52,010 nt of DNA, from contig CAZCYD010000016.1 in NCBI GenBank assembly GCA_964502735.1, forward strand, positions 1 through 52,010. Reading direction: 5' to 3'. Source of the DNA: JACKAN01 sp964502735. GTDB taxonomy: Bacteria > Bdellovibrionota > Bdellovibrionia > Bdellovibrionales > UBA1609. Shown here piece after piece: positions 1 through 9,051 of the stretch. The position numbers and the translations under genes are program-made. Position 1 is the first letter of the stretch. Every line of letters starts with the position of its first letter. The notes below the pieces were generated by a model. The model did not search any database. It saw nothing but the letters and a program-made list of their open reading frames with translations, and was not told the DNA's origin.

Positions 1-50
1 GATCGAACCTTGGAATGAAACACAAAGCCTATGCGACATCTCTAACATAA

Positions 51-137
51 TGGTGCGCCGGAAAGGACTTGAACCTTCACCCCGTTACCAGGACCAGCCC
101 CTCAAGCTGGCGTGTCTACCAATTCCACCACCGGCGC
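51..137 (-). tRNA. tRNA-Leu (anticodon GAG)
   Basis: Read on the minus strand, a 7-bp acceptor stem (GCGCCGG with CCGGCGC) encloses a class II tRNA with a long variable arm. The anticodon stem CCAGC/GCTGG closes a seven-base loop TTGAGGG, which gives anticodon GAG for leucine (CUC/CUU codons). The T arm reads GGTTCAAGTCC and the 3' CCA is encoded (complement at 51-53). No protein gene overlaps it. Confidence 0.95.
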
Positions 138-464
138 ATATTAAAAAAAGAAGTAAAATGCCTGAAAGTTTAGGTATAGGCAAGATCAAACCAAACCAAA
201 CCTAAGGAAATAGTTACGTGGTACGGCTAGGGTAATGACGCAGTAAAGCAGTGGAGAATCTGTGCGATCGATCAGTGCATTTTTAACCCAATTGATAGCT
301 TTGGGAGTCATTAGAGTATGGCTGTTGCAAGGATGCGGCAGCGAAAAATGGGGAGACATGGATGTCGTCGAAAAAAACTCCTGTTTTGGGGTGGGGGAGA
401 GAGAAGGAATAGATTTAATAATCTTCTCTAGACAATAAAAGCACTTTTTACTATACGCGCAGGT
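138..464. other. Intergenic region between divergent tRNA-Leu and queA
   Basis: No convincing open reading frame is visible in these 327 bases. The region should hold the minus-strand promoter for tRNA-Leu and the plus-strand promoter for queA, but I could not identify convincing -35/-10 pairs for either. The only clear structure is the perfect inverted repeat at its right edge, described separately. Confidence 0.5.
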
Positions 465-483
465 GTGGAAACTACCTGCGCGT
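455..483 (+). promoter_or_regulatory. Perfect 10-bp hairpin enclosing the queA GTG start
   Basis: Arms at 455-464 (ACGCGCAGGT) and 474-483 (ACCTGCGCGT) are exact reverse complements, with a 9-nt loop that holds the GTG start used for queA. A T-rich tail follows. It could be a translation-control hairpin over the queA start or an intrinsic terminator for a transcript from 138-454. The sequence alone does not decide between them. Confidence 0.55.
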
Positions 484-1481
484 CTTTATTTTATCAATAT
501 CCTGAAGCTCTCGTCGCGACAGAGCCAGCTAAGAACTTTCGTGCTATGTACGTGTTGGATGGTCATCCGCGAGAAGTATCAAAAAGTCAGCTATTAGAAA
601 GCCTTCAGCCTGGGGATTTGCTCGTTTTAAATAACACAAAAGTAAAGAAACGACGTATATTTAGTCAGTGCGGCCTTGAGATTCTATTTATACAGCAAGT
701 CGGAGAGGAGGGCCTGTGGGAGGTTTTGTTTCCCGTTAAGAGAATGAAGTCCTCATCCCTAGTGTTGCCCGATGGGGTCCGATTAAAGTTAATAAGCAAA
801 GGTCTCCCGCAAACGGTTTTGGTTTCAGGGGTCTTAGATGAATCTTATTTTATTCGCAATGGTGAGTTGGCTTTGCCTCCTTATATTCAAAAAAGTAGGG
901 GGAGAAGGCACAATATAGAGCATGATGAAACTTGGTATCAAACTCATTGGGCCAAAGTTCCTGGAAGCTTGGCTGCTCCCACAGCTTCTCTACACTTTAA
1001 AGAAGAAGACCTTCTCTGTTTACAGAAAAAAGGTGTTCTTCTAGATTTTGTTACCTTGCACGTGGGGCTGGGTACATTTTTACCCATTAAAACCGAAAAG
1101 CTGAGCGATCACAAAATGCACAAAGAGTTTTGTGAGATTTCAGTCGCTTTAAAAGATCAGATTGAAAAAGTTAAAGCTCAAGGGAACAGGGTTTGGGCCC
1201 TGGGAACAACTGTTGCCAGATCCTTGGAGTCCCTGTACACAGGTCATTTGGAGTTGATGAATGATAGATATACAGGGCAGACAGATTTATTTATTACTCC
1301 GGGTTTTGAATTTCGAGCCGTTGACGTTCTGATGACAAACTTTCATCAGCCAGGGTCAACTCTCATGGCTCTGGTTGCCGCTTTTTCAGGATTGGAGACA
1401 ACTTTAAAAGCCTATGAGTGGGCCATAGAAAACAAATTTAAGTTATTTAGCTATGGAGATCTTTCTGTATGGGAAAATTGA
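465..1481 (+). CDS. queA: S-adenosylmethionine:tRNA ribosyltransferase-isomerase QueA
   Basis: QueA transfers and isomerises the ribosyl group of AdoMet onto preQ1-modified tRNA to give epoxyqueuosine, in the cytoplasm. Family signatures visible are GDLLVLNNTKV near residue 50, the block LPPYI followed by a tRNA-binding stretch, VPGSLAAPTASLHF, LHVGLGTFLPI, and FHQPGSTLMALVAAF near the C terminus. Length (338 aa) fits the family. GTG at 465 is the only usual start codon before the conserved N-terminal block. No good Shine-Dalgarno precedes it, and it sits in the loop of a perfect hairpin. The next gene is tgt, so two queuosine steps are adjacent. Confidence 0.93.
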   Translation: METTCASLFYQYPEALVATEPAKNFRAMYVLDGHPREVSKSQLLESLQPGDLLVLNNTKVKKRRIFSQCGLEILFIQQVGEEGLWEVLFPVKRMKSSSLVLPDGVRLKLISKGLPQTVLVSGVLDESYFIRNGELALPPYIQKSRGRRHNIEHDETWYQTHWAKVPGSLAAPTASLHFKEEDLLCLQKKGVLLDFVTLHVGLGTFLPIKTEKLSDHKMHKEFCEISVALKDQIEKVKAQGNRVWALGTTVARSLESLYTGHLELMNDRYTGQTDLFITPGFEFRAVDVLMTNFHQPGSTLMALVAAFSGLETTLKAYEWAIENKFKLFSYGDLSVWEN

Positions 1482-1608
1482 AAGAAGTCAGGTTAATTAC
1501 AGTTTTACACTAGAATTTAGATAGAGTTCGAATCGAAGTGGACAACCCTTTGAAGTGGATAAATATTTGAAGACGAGATGTGCGGACGAAATTTACAGGA
1601 GAAAGAAT

Positions 1609-2775
1609 TTGCAGATTGATAAATTAGACAAAGATGCAGACGTAGACACAGATATAGATGCAGACATAGATATAGGCAATTTTCAAGTAGAAGCCACATT
1701 TGGCAAAGCGAGGGCGGCAACCTTGCAGACTGCTCATGGTAAAATTCAGACTCCCGTGTTTATGCCAGTGGGAACCAAGGCCACAGTTAAAGCTATGCTT
1801 CCTGAAGAGCTTAAAGGTTTGGGAGCCCAAATTATTTTAGGCAATACGTATCATTTACATTTGAGGCCAGGCGAAAAAATAATTAAAAAGCTTGGCGGAC
1901 TGCACAAGTTTATGAATTGGGACCTTCCCATTCTAACAGATAGTGGAGGATTTCAGGTTTTTTCACTGTCTAAACTCAATAAAGTTTCTGAAGAGGGTGT
2001 AAAGTTTAAATCGCATATTGACGGGGCCGAGTGCTTTCTGACTCCGGAGTCAAGTATGCAAATTCAAATGGACTTAGGGGCGGATATTATTATGGCTTTT
2101 GATGAGTGTCCGCCTTACCCCGCCGACAAAAAAAGAATTGATGATTCCTTGGAGTTAACCATGCGCTGGTTAAAACGATGCCAGTCGGCGATGACCCGTG
2201 AGCAGAGCCTTTTATTTGGCATTGTCCAGGGAGGATTACATTTAGATCTAAGGCGGAAATCACTCGACCAGATTTGCAGTCTAGATTTGCCCGGTTATGC
2301 TTTGGGAGGGTTTAGCGTTGGAGAGCCTATAGAGCTTATGCACGAATTGGTTGATGTCATTGGGGCAGAGATGCCTTCAGACAAACCTAGATACCTAATG
2401 GGAGTGGGAACACCCTTGGATTTAATTCTGTCTGTAGATAGCGGCATAGACATGTTTGACTGCGTTATGCCCACCCGCGTTGCCAGAAATGGTACCTTAT
2501 TCACTTGGCAAGGAAAGGTGAGTATCAAGCGCACAGAATACAAAGAGGACTCTTCACCTTTAGATCCAGAATGTGACTGCTACACGTGCAAGAACTATAG
2601 CAAGGCTTATTTAAGACACTTGTTTATGACTGGTGAAATCGTGTCTTCTCGTTTAAACACCATACACAATTTGCATTTTTATCTCGATCTTATGGCTAAG
2701 GCACGTCAGAACATTTTGAAAGGCACTTGGGCTGAGTTTAAAAACTTCTGTATACAACGTTTTAGCCAACGCTAA
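1609..2775 (+). CDS. tgt: Queuine/preQ1 tRNA-guanine transglycosylase Tgt
   Basis: Tgt swaps guanine-34 of GUN-anticodon tRNAs for preQ1. Seen: the active-site block LTDSGGFQVFSL, the nucleophile region GIDMFDCVMPTR, and the zinc site CDCYTC with a downstream His. I chose TTG at 1609 because AGGAG (1597-1601) lies 7 nt upstream. The frame is also open from a GTG at 1555, but that start has no clear ribosome binding site. There is no in-frame ATG before the conserved domain. From 1609 the protein is 388 aa with about 28 extra N-terminal residues, including an alternating Asp repeat. It follows queA and precedes yajC-secD-secF, a common order in Gram-negative bacteria. Confidence 0.92.
   Translation: MQIDKLDKDADVDTDIDADIDIGNFQVEATFGKARAATLQTAHGKIQTPVFMPVGTKATVKAMLPEELKGLGAQIILGNTYHLHLRPGEKIIKKLGGLHKFMNWDLPILTDSGGFQVFSLSKLNKVSEEGVKFKSHIDGAECFLTPESSMQIQMDLGADIIMAFDECPPYPADKKRIDDSLELTMRWLKRCQSAMTREQSLLFGIVQGGLHLDLRRKSLDQICSLDLPGYALGGFSVGEPIELMHELVDVIGAEMPSDKPRYLMGVGTPLDLILSVDSGIDMFDCVMPTRVARNGTLFTWQGKVSIKRTEYKEDSSPLDPECDCYTCKNYSKAYLRHLFMTGEIVSSRLNTIHNLHFYLDLMAKARQNILKGTWAEFKNFCIQRFSQR
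1627..1674 (+). repeat. In-frame Asp-X codon repeat in the tgt N terminus
   Basis: Sixteen codons alternate aspartate with Lys, Ala, Val, Thr or Ile, giving an Asp at every second position. At DNA level this is a degenerate hexanucleotide repeat built on GA(C/T) plus a variable codon. It lies just before the conserved start of the Tgt catalytic domain. Six-base steps would change length without breaking the frame. Confidence 0.8.
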
Positions 2776-2909
2776 GCCCCATTAGTGGACAAATTGTCTT
2801 TTTGCGTTAACTTCTGCGTTTGTTTTATTTTATCTTATTTTAATCTAGATTTTGCATGAAAGATGCAGAGTCTTGAGTGTCACACCCTTTGATTTTGGAG
2901 GCTTTTATA

Positions 2910-3275
2910 ATGTCGAAGTTACTAAACAGTCTATTGGCAGCTAGCATCAGCTTGTTGTCGTCCGTGGTTTTGGCCCAGTCTGCTGAATCTGGACCTGGTG
3001 CAAAACCAGGCCTATTTGAGCAATTGATGCCTTTTATTTTTATTTTTGTAATTTTTTATTTTTTGTTAATTCGTCCTCAACAACGACGAAACAGAGAACA
3101 CCAAGGGTTTTTGGAGAAGTTAAAAAAGGGAGACAATGTTTTAACCTCGGGTGGGATTTTAGGCACCATTGAGGGATTGACAGAAAAGTTTGTGACGCTT
3201 GAGATTTCGGAGGGCGTTCGAGTTCGTATTCTTAAGTCGCAGATCGCATCACCAGTGGATGAGGGGCAAAAATGA
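2910..3275 (+). CDS. yajC: Preprotein translocase subunit YajC
   Basis: YajC is the small inner-membrane partner of SecDF in the holo-translocon. Seen: a hydrophobic N terminus ending in a possible signal cleavage site (VVLAQSA), a single transmembrane segment around residues 40-58, then the family motif LLIRPQQRR and a cytoplasmic domain (GDNVLTSGGILGTI). I chose ATG 2910 because GGAGG lies 8 nt upstream; a GTG at 2877 in frame lacks this. Length 121 aa is normal. The stop overlaps the secD start by 4 bases (ATGA), so translation is probably coupled. An N-terminal signal-like segment before the usual helix is a small oddity. Confidence 0.92.
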   Translation: MSKLLNSLLAASISLLSSVVLAQSAESGPGAKPGLFEQLMPFIFIFVIFYFLLIRPQQRRNREHQGFLEKLKKGDNVLTSGGILGTIEGLTEKFVTLEISEGVRVRILKSQIASPVDEGQK

Positions 3276-4975
3276 TAGAGAGTTTAAAAGTAAGATGGAT
3301 AATTATAGTTCTGACTTTGGTAATGGCTATTGTCACTGTTTTACCCAACTTTGTTGATGTGGGTGAAAATTGGTGGTTCTCCAAAGATAAGATTGTATAC
3401 GGATTGGATATACAAGGTGGCTTACACCTGGTTTTAGGGGTGGATGTCGAGGGTGTTATTACAGAAAAGTCTAATAGAACTATCAGGAACCTTCCCAACG
3501 AGTTTAAAGATCAAGATGTTCAACATGGAGAGGTGACTCTTAATCCTGAAAACAACAGAGAAATACTGATAGGCTTCTCGGGTGCGGATCAAGAAAAAGC
3601 CATTAAAAAATTTATTGATGATTACTACGCTACAACTTTACAAATTCTAGATACAGAGGATAACAAGGTTGTTGTTAAATTTTATGATGCCAAGATTCAG
3701 GAGTACAAAAAACAGGTTATTAGCCAGGCAATTGAAGTCATTCGGAATAGAATTGATGAATTTGGCGTGAGCGAACCTAACATCGCTGCCCAGGGTGACA
3801 ATCGTATCATTGTTCAATTGCCAGGGGTTAAAGACTCTTCCAAAGCGAAAGATCTTATCAACAGGACAGCTAGGTTAGCTTTTCGACCCATTTCGACTGA
3901 GGTGGCTCCTAGCACCGTTGAAGCATGGATTTTAGATGCTGAAAAGGCTGGAGGTTATGCTCTTGGTAAGGATGGCCTAAGGTATACAGATTATCTTAAA
4001 AAGTTAAACGATGACTTAAAAGATAAACTACCTAAAGATACAGCTGTTGTTTTTGAAAAGGCAGCGTCCGCTACAACTCTGGAGGCCGGAAAAGTTCCTT
4101 ATCTTGTGCAAACAAATAACAATTTGTCTGGAGATTTGTTGGAAGATGCCATGGTTCGGCCAGATGAGTTTGGAAAGCCACAGGTTATTTTTAGATTTGG
4201 AGTAGAGGGACGCAGGCAGTTTGCTAAAATGTCTGGAGATAATGTAGGTAAACAGGTTGCAATTATATTGGATGGAGTTATCCAGTCGGCACCCGTAATT
4301 GATGAAAAGATTGACAGTTCGACGGCTCGTATTCGACTCAATACAGGAAGAAATATTCAAGAAACTCAAGATGAAGCCCAGTTTATAGCTACAACATTGA
4401 GAGCCGGAGCTTTGCCTGCCGCCCTGGAGCAGCTAGAAGAAAGAACTGTGGGGCCAACGCTTGGAAAAGATTCTATTGAAAAGGGTAAGCTTGCCGGACT
4501 CTTAGGCTCAGTTTTGGTTCTTATTTTTATGTTTTTTTATTACCGAACTTTGGGTTTGGTAGCTGACATAGCTTTGACTTTAAATGTCCTTCTGATTTTG
4601 GCAATACTGACTTCTTTAGGAGCGACCCTGACTCTACCTGGAGTGGCTGGGATTGTGTTAACGGTAGGTATGGCAGTGGATGCGAACGTCATCATTTTTG
4701 AGAGAATTAAAGAGGAACTAAGAAAGGGAGTGGGAATACAAACGGCAATTAAGGATGGATTTGGTCATGCTTTTTCGGCTATTTTTGACGCCAATATTAC
4801 TACGGCGGCTGTTTGTTTAGTTTTGATGTACTTCGGAACAGGGCCAGTTAGAGGGTTTGCCGTCACACTTATTAGTGGAATAGTGACGTCCATGTTTACT
4901 GCCATTTTTGTTTCTCGAGCCATTATTGAATTGATGGTGGTGAAGTTTGAGTACAAGAATTTAGTTAAGGCTTAA
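3272..4975 (+). CDS. secD: Protein translocase subunit SecD
   Basis: SecD uses the proton motive force with SecF to pull proteins out of the SecYEG channel. Seen: transmembrane segment 1 (about residues 8-27), the D1 motif YGLDIQGGLHLVLG, the P1 periplasmic region with RNRIDEFGVSEP, then five C-terminal transmembrane segments from about residue 405 onward, with GMAVDANVIIFERIKEEL in the conserved D4 region. Length (567 aa) is close to the usual size. It overlaps yajC by 4 bases and is followed by secF after an 18-base gap, so yajC-secD-secF should be one operon. Confidence 0.96.
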   Translation: MIESLKVRWIIIVLTLVMAIVTVLPNFVDVGENWWFSKDKIVYGLDIQGGLHLVLGVDVEGVITEKSNRTIRNLPNEFKDQDVQHGEVTLNPENNREILIGFSGADQEKAIKKFIDDYYATTLQILDTEDNKVVVKFYDAKIQEYKKQVISQAIEVIRNRIDEFGVSEPNIAAQGDNRIIVQLPGVKDSSKAKDLINRTARLAFRPISTEVAPSTVEAWILDAEKAGGYALGKDGLRYTDYLKKLNDDLKDKLPKDTAVVFEKAASATTLEAGKVPYLVQTNNNLSGDLLEDAMVRPDEFGKPQVIFRFGVEGRRQFAKMSGDNVGKQVAIILDGVIQSAPVIDEKIDSSTARIRLNTGRNIQETQDEAQFIATTLRAGALPAALEQLEERTVGPTLGKDSIEKGKLAGLLGSVLVLIFMFFYYRTLGLVADIALTLNVLLILAILTSLGATLTLPGVAGIVLTVGMAVDANVIIFERIKEELRKGVGIQTAIKDGFGHAFSAIFDANITTAAVCLVLMYFGTGPVRGFAVTLISGIVTSMFTAIFVSRAIIELMVVKFEYKNLVKA

Positions 4976-4993
4976 GGTAAGGGTAATAAAGAA

Positions 4994-5947
4994 ATGAGTA
5001 AAAAAATAGATGTTAGATTTAATTTTTTAGGTTCTTCAAAAGTTTTTGCTACGTTGTCGCTAGTGCTGACCGTAGCCTCCTTACTAGTAATTCTGGTAAA
5101 AGGGTTTAACTACGGCATTGACTTTGCTGGGGGCACTGAGATCCAAGTGCAATTTGCTGAAAAGGTTGCCGATTCAGAGGTCAGGGCCTTTACAGAAAAA
5201 TTGGGGCTTAAAGCATCGGTTCAGTCCTTTGGTGAAACCAATGAGTTTTTAATCCGGATGGACAGCGTTCAAGGAAAAGACGATAAGGAAACAAATCAAC
5301 TTTTGAATGACTTGCTAAATAACGTGACCGAAGGCTTGGTAGCTGAATTCTCTGAAAAACAACCTGAGGTTCGAAGAATAGACTCTGTTGGACCTCAAGT
5401 GGGAACTGAATTAAAGAGAAATGGCCTGCTTGCCGTATTTTATTGTTTAATTATGATTCTTATTTATTTGGGTTTACGCTTTGATTACATGTATGCTCCA
5501 TCTGCGGTATTTTGTTTATTTCATGATGCGGTAATAACGTTGGGAATTTTTTCTTTATTTGGACGAGAGGTCAATGTTCAAACCTTGGCGGCCATTCTGA
5601 CCATCATAGGTTACTCCCTAAATGATACGATCGTTACATTTGATAGAATCAGAGAGAACATGACAACATACAGAGGTTATAACTTTTACGATATTGTGAA
5701 TAGATCACTTAATGATGTTCTCTCCAGAACCATGTTAACATCAATAACAACTATGTTAGCTGTAGTGGCAATGTATGTTTTTGCTGGCGGGGTGATTCGA
5801 GATTTTGCTTTCACATTAGGAATTGGAGTTATTGTGGGAACGTATTCTTCCATTTATGTGGCTTCACCTTTTGTTGTTATTATGCAAAAGTGGTACGGCC
5901 GAAAAAAAGAGTTAGCAAAGACAAGAACAAAGACAGCTACAGTTTAA
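4994..5947 (+). CDS. secF: Protein translocase subunit SecF
   Basis: SecF forms the SecDF complex with the preceding gene product. Seen: an N-terminal transmembrane segment (about residues 17-36), the D1 motif YGIDFAGGTEIQVQF, a short periplasmic domain, then five transmembrane helices from about residue 145 with IIGYSLNDTIVTFDRIREN, the conserved SecF signature. 317 aa is typical. The gene starts 18 bases after secD stops. Confidence 0.96.
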   Translation: MSKKIDVRFNFLGSSKVFATLSLVLTVASLLVILVKGFNYGIDFAGGTEIQVQFAEKVADSEVRAFTEKLGLKASVQSFGETNEFLIRMDSVQGKDDKETNQLLNDLLNNVTEGLVAEFSEKQPEVRRIDSVGPQVGTELKRNGLLAVFYCLIMILIYLGLRFDYMYAPSAVFCLFHDAVITLGIFSLFGREVNVQTLAAILTIIGYSLNDTIVTFDRIRENMTTYRGYNFYDIVNRSLNDVLSRTMLTSITTMLAVVAMYVFAGGVIRDFAFTLGIGVIVGTYSSIYVASPFVVIMQKWYGRKKELAKTRTKTATV

Positions 5948-6011
5948 ACTCCTATGAAATTAGAAACTACTCAGCGTGATAACTAAGTATGACAACAAGA
6001 GGAGATTCATT

Positions 6012-7139
6012 GTGAAAGAAAAAACAACAAAAGTGAGAAACCTTTTATGTGTTTTTACCATCTTTCTTTTTTGTATATCAACTTTCGCTCAGGCCTCTGC
6101 TCAAAATGCTGAAACTCGTGGCTATATTGTTCCTGGAAAACTGACAAGTTTATACCAGCCCGAGGGTATTTGGGGTTTTGTTGGGGTAAATCTGGGAGTT
6201 GTGGACTCTGAAACCCGCTTAAATCAGGAGAAAGATGTTAATGGTTCTCAACTCAATTTAAAGGGCCTAGGCTCCTATTATTTTCCTGAGTCAAAATGGC
6301 TTTTAGATGTAGGGTTAGGCTTACAGAATAGCCACTTTCGAGAGGGGCAAATCGATAAAGATGTTACAGCATTGTATATTGAAGTGAGTCCTCGATTTCA
6401 AGTGACGGAGTCGTGGCAGTTTGGACCTGTGGGAAAGCTGTTTGCTCTTGGCGATAACGACTTTTTTTCTGACAATGCCGCCCCTGTTGGCTTTTTGGGA
6501 GGGGCCGTCAACTATGAATGGCCACTTTCAGATGAACGATTGATTCGGTTCGGGGGCAGGGTGCTGACAGATGTGAACGTGGATTCACGACGTGTTACAA
6601 TGGCCATGTTAGATGTTCAAGTGGGTATGCCTTTTAGCTCTAAACCTCAAGTGAGGACAGTTGAAAGATCTAGACCTTCTATATTTAGCCCACCTCTATC
6701 TAAGTCACCCATAATAGAATCTAAACCAATTACCCTTGAAGAGATGATGGCAAAAAAAGATATTCCTCTAGATAAAAATATCAGCTTTCAATTGGGTAAA
6801 GTCACTCCAACGTTAAGATCGCAAAAGTTTTTGAGCGAGTTAGGAAAACGTTTAGCTTCTGAAGATATTGTAGAGGGTGTTGTCATTTCAGGTCACACAG
6901 ATGATTTGGGAAAGCCCACAACTAATAGTATCTTGTCTCACTCAAGGGCACAGTTTGCCGCTCAGACTTTAGTCTCCGCTGGATTATCTGTTGAAAAGGT
7001 TGAAGCTAGAGCCTACTCTGACACTCAGCCTTTAACTCTAAATCGTGAGGAGAAATTTAAAAATCGTCGAATAGAAATTTTATTCAAAGGCGTAAGGGAT
7101 GAAGAGAGATTGAGTCAGGTCATTCAGGAGTTGATGTAA
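6012..7139 (+). CDS. OmpA-family outer membrane protein
   Basis: The product is probably an outer-membrane beta-barrel tethered to peptidoglycan. Seen: a Sec signal peptide (hydrophobic stretch about residues 9-26 ending in AQASA), a central region of alternating hydrophobic segments consistent with a barrel, a proline/serine-rich linker near residue 215, and a C-terminal OmpA-like domain (about 255-370) with VVISGHTDDLG, the block SRAQFAAQTL and NRRIEILF. I chose GTG 6012 because AGAGGAGA ends 6 nt upstream; an in-frame GTG at 5976 has no site. It follows secF by 64 bases and is on the same strand as recJ. The specific role is unknown. Confidence 0.85.
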   Translation: MKEKTTKVRNLLCVFTIFLFCISTFAQASAQNAETRGYIVPGKLTSLYQPEGIWGFVGVNLGVVDSETRLNQEKDVNGSQLNLKGLGSYYFPESKWLLDVGLGLQNSHFREGQIDKDVTALYIEVSPRFQVTESWQFGPVGKLFALGDNDFFSDNAAPVGFLGGAVNYEWPLSDERLIRFGGRVLTDVNVDSRRVTMAMLDVQVGMPFSSKPQVRTVERSRPSIFSPPLSKSPIIESKPITLEEMMAKKDIPLDKNISFQLGKVTPTLRSQKFLSELGKRLASEDIVEGVVISGHTDDLGKPTTNSILSHSRAQFAAQTLVSAGLSVEKVEARAYSDTQPLTLNREEKFKNRRIEILFKGVRDEERLSQVIQELM

Positions 7140-7184
7140 AAAAGGGATTGGCATAATTTAAGCATCTAAAGCTTGAAGGGAGGG

Positions 7185-8930
7185 ATGGTGTCGAGGAGTT
7201 GGCAACTAGCTAAAAGCGACGACGCGCCTTTAGGCTCACAGTTTCAGAACGAAATTCAAAATCTTCCTGAATCCATCCGCACCTGGTTGTCCAATCGTGG
7301 CTATCAAGAAAACCAAAGTATATTGCAACTGCAAAAGTCTTCACTGCAAGGTTTGGCCTCACCATTTAACCTAAAAGACATGGATCGCGCAGCAAACCGA
7401 ATTGCAGAAGCCTTTTTTAAAGCGGAGTCTATTTGTATATATGGTGATTTCGACATGGATGGGACCCCTGCTGTAGCCCTATTAATTAAGGGTTTACAAG
7501 ACCTGGGTTATGAAAGGCTCAACTATTACCAACCGAGTCGACTTTTAGAGGGTTACGGACTACATGTTCACGCCATAAAGAAATTAAAAGAGAGGGGTTG
7601 CGATTTACTAATTACCGTGGATGTGGGAACAACAGCGGTGGAGTCAGCTAAATTTGCAAAGAGCCTGGGGTTAGATTTAATTATCACGGACCATCACCTT
7701 CCGGGAGAGACATTACCAGAGGCCTTTGCTTTGGTGAATCCAAATCAAGGAAATTGCCAGTCGGAAATGGGTTATCTGGCAGGGACAGGCGTGGCTTTCT
7801 ATTTATTATTAGCTGTCGCCTCAGTTTTAAAGAAATCTGGTGTTGTGGCCCCAGAGTTTAATATAAAAAAATATTTAGATTTATTTGCTTTAGGTACAAT
7901 TGCTGACATGGTACCCTTGCGAGATGACAACCACGCTCTGGTTAAGCACGGTTTGCATCAGATGCAACACACAGAGAATCCTGGATTGTGTGAGTTGTTA
8001 AAGTCCCTTGACTTGTGGGGCCGATCATTAAAAAGCAGTGACATATCCATGAAGTTAGCACCTTGTCTAAATGCCTTGAGCCGTTTGGAAATTGAGACTA
8101 AGCCAATTGAGATTTTACTTTGTAAAGATAAAATCTTAGCTTCCCAGTTGGCTGAAGAAGCTAAAAAAGTAAACTTGATGCGAAAAAAATTGCAGAATCA
8201 AGCCTATGAGTTTGCAAAAGAGGCTTTGTTGGATTGGCCACACTCAGAATTTATATATTTATCATCAAACAGCTTTCATAAAGGAGTTATGGGGTTGGTT
8301 GCGACCAAGCTGGTTCAGGAGTTCGGAGTTCCCACCTTTATTGGCTATCAAGATCAAAATCGGGTAATTGGCAGCGCAAGAGTTCCAGATAGCCATGAGA
8401 ATATTGACCTTACTCAAGTCTTGCAATTTACGGCTGAAAATCTCGATAAATTTGGAGGACATAAAATGGCCGCCGGATTTGAGTTGAATAAGGCTCAAGA
8501 ACCCGTATTTGTTTTGAGACTAGCAGAGTATTTTGCTGCTCTGCCTCAATTGAAAAATAAGAATAGGATAACTCCCCTCACTTACGATGCTGATTTAAAT
8601 ATCGAAGAAATTGACTCTAATTTTATGACCTTTCTTGATAGATTTGAGCCATTTGGACAGGGCTTTGCGGCCCCAACTTTTCGGCTCTCACAGGTGGAAA
8701 TTATGGGAGTTAGGCATCTATCTGGTGGACATCTCAAGTTGACCTGTAAAGGAAGAAGTGGGTGCAAAGATATTGAGGCACTTTGGTTTTCCCCAGCAGA
8801 AACGAAATGGCTAAAAAGTGTTAGACCAGGTTTAAAGCTGGATATGCTTGTACAGCTTCAGTGGAATCATTATAATGGGATCAAGACCGTTCAGCTTATT
8901 GTCGAAGATCTGAAGTTGGCGACCAATTGA
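7185..8930 (+). CDS. recJ: Single-stranded-DNA-specific exonuclease RecJ
   Basis: RecJ is a 5'-3' exonuclease on single-stranded DNA in recombination and mismatch repair. Seen: DHH phosphoesterase motif I as YGDFDMDG (usually DYDADG), motif III as TDHHLPG, motif IV as GTIADMVPL, the DHHA1 motif GGHKMAAGFEL near residue 428, and a C-terminal OB-like region. Length (581 aa) matches the family. A TTG at 7173 is also in frame, but AAGGGAGG lies between it and ATG 7185/GTG 7188, which makes the later starts better. Of the metal ligands, motif I has DMD where DAD is usual; both Asp are kept. Confidence 0.93.
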   Translation: MVSRSWQLAKSDDAPLGSQFQNEIQNLPESIRTWLSNRGYQENQSILQLQKSSLQGLASPFNLKDMDRAANRIAEAFFKAESICIYGDFDMDGTPAVALLIKGLQDLGYERLNYYQPSRLLEGYGLHVHAIKKLKERGCDLLITVDVGTTAVESAKFAKSLGLDLIITDHHLPGETLPEAFALVNPNQGNCQSEMGYLAGTGVAFYLLLAVASVLKKSGVVAPEFNIKKYLDLFALGTIADMVPLRDDNHALVKHGLHQMQHTENPGLCELLKSLDLWGRSLKSSDISMKLAPCLNALSRLEIETKPIEILLCKDKILASQLAEEAKKVNLMRKKLQNQAYEFAKEALLDWPHSEFIYLSSNSFHKGVMGLVATKLVQEFGVPTFIGYQDQNRVIGSARVPDSHENIDLTQVLQFTAENLDKFGGHKMAAGFELNKAQEPVFVLRLAEYFAALPQLKNKNRITPLTYDADLNIEEIDSNFMTFLDRFEPFGQGFAAPTFRLSQVEIMGVRHLSGGHLKLTCKGRSGCKDIEALWFSPAETKWLKSVRPGLKLDMLVQLQWNHYNGIKTVQLIVEDLKLATN

Positions 8931-8947
8931 ACTGAGTTCATTAAAAT

Positions 8948-8973
8948 GAAGGACTTTATTGAAGGACTTCATT
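8948..8973. repeat. Two tandem copies of a 13-bp repeat
   Basis: GAAGGACTTTATT is followed directly by GAAGGACTTCATT (one mismatch) and then GAA, in the spacer between recJ and the next gene. It may be a slippage product. No function can be assigned. Confidence 0.6.
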
Positions 8974-9051
8974 GAAAAATGAAATACTTATAAGCGGAAT
9001 CCACGAGGGGACACTTATGAGAAGAACCCAATACCTAAGAGAGAGGCTTGT

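Noticed and set aside
1523..1531. Partial match to the tRNA T arm (GTTCGAATC) upstream of tgt
   Set aside because: Nine bases only, with no tRNA structure or attachment-site context, so it is likely chance.
1517..1830. Minus-strand Cys/Tyr-rich ORFs
   Set aside because: They are the antisense of the Asp repeat in tgt and look like low-complexity translations.
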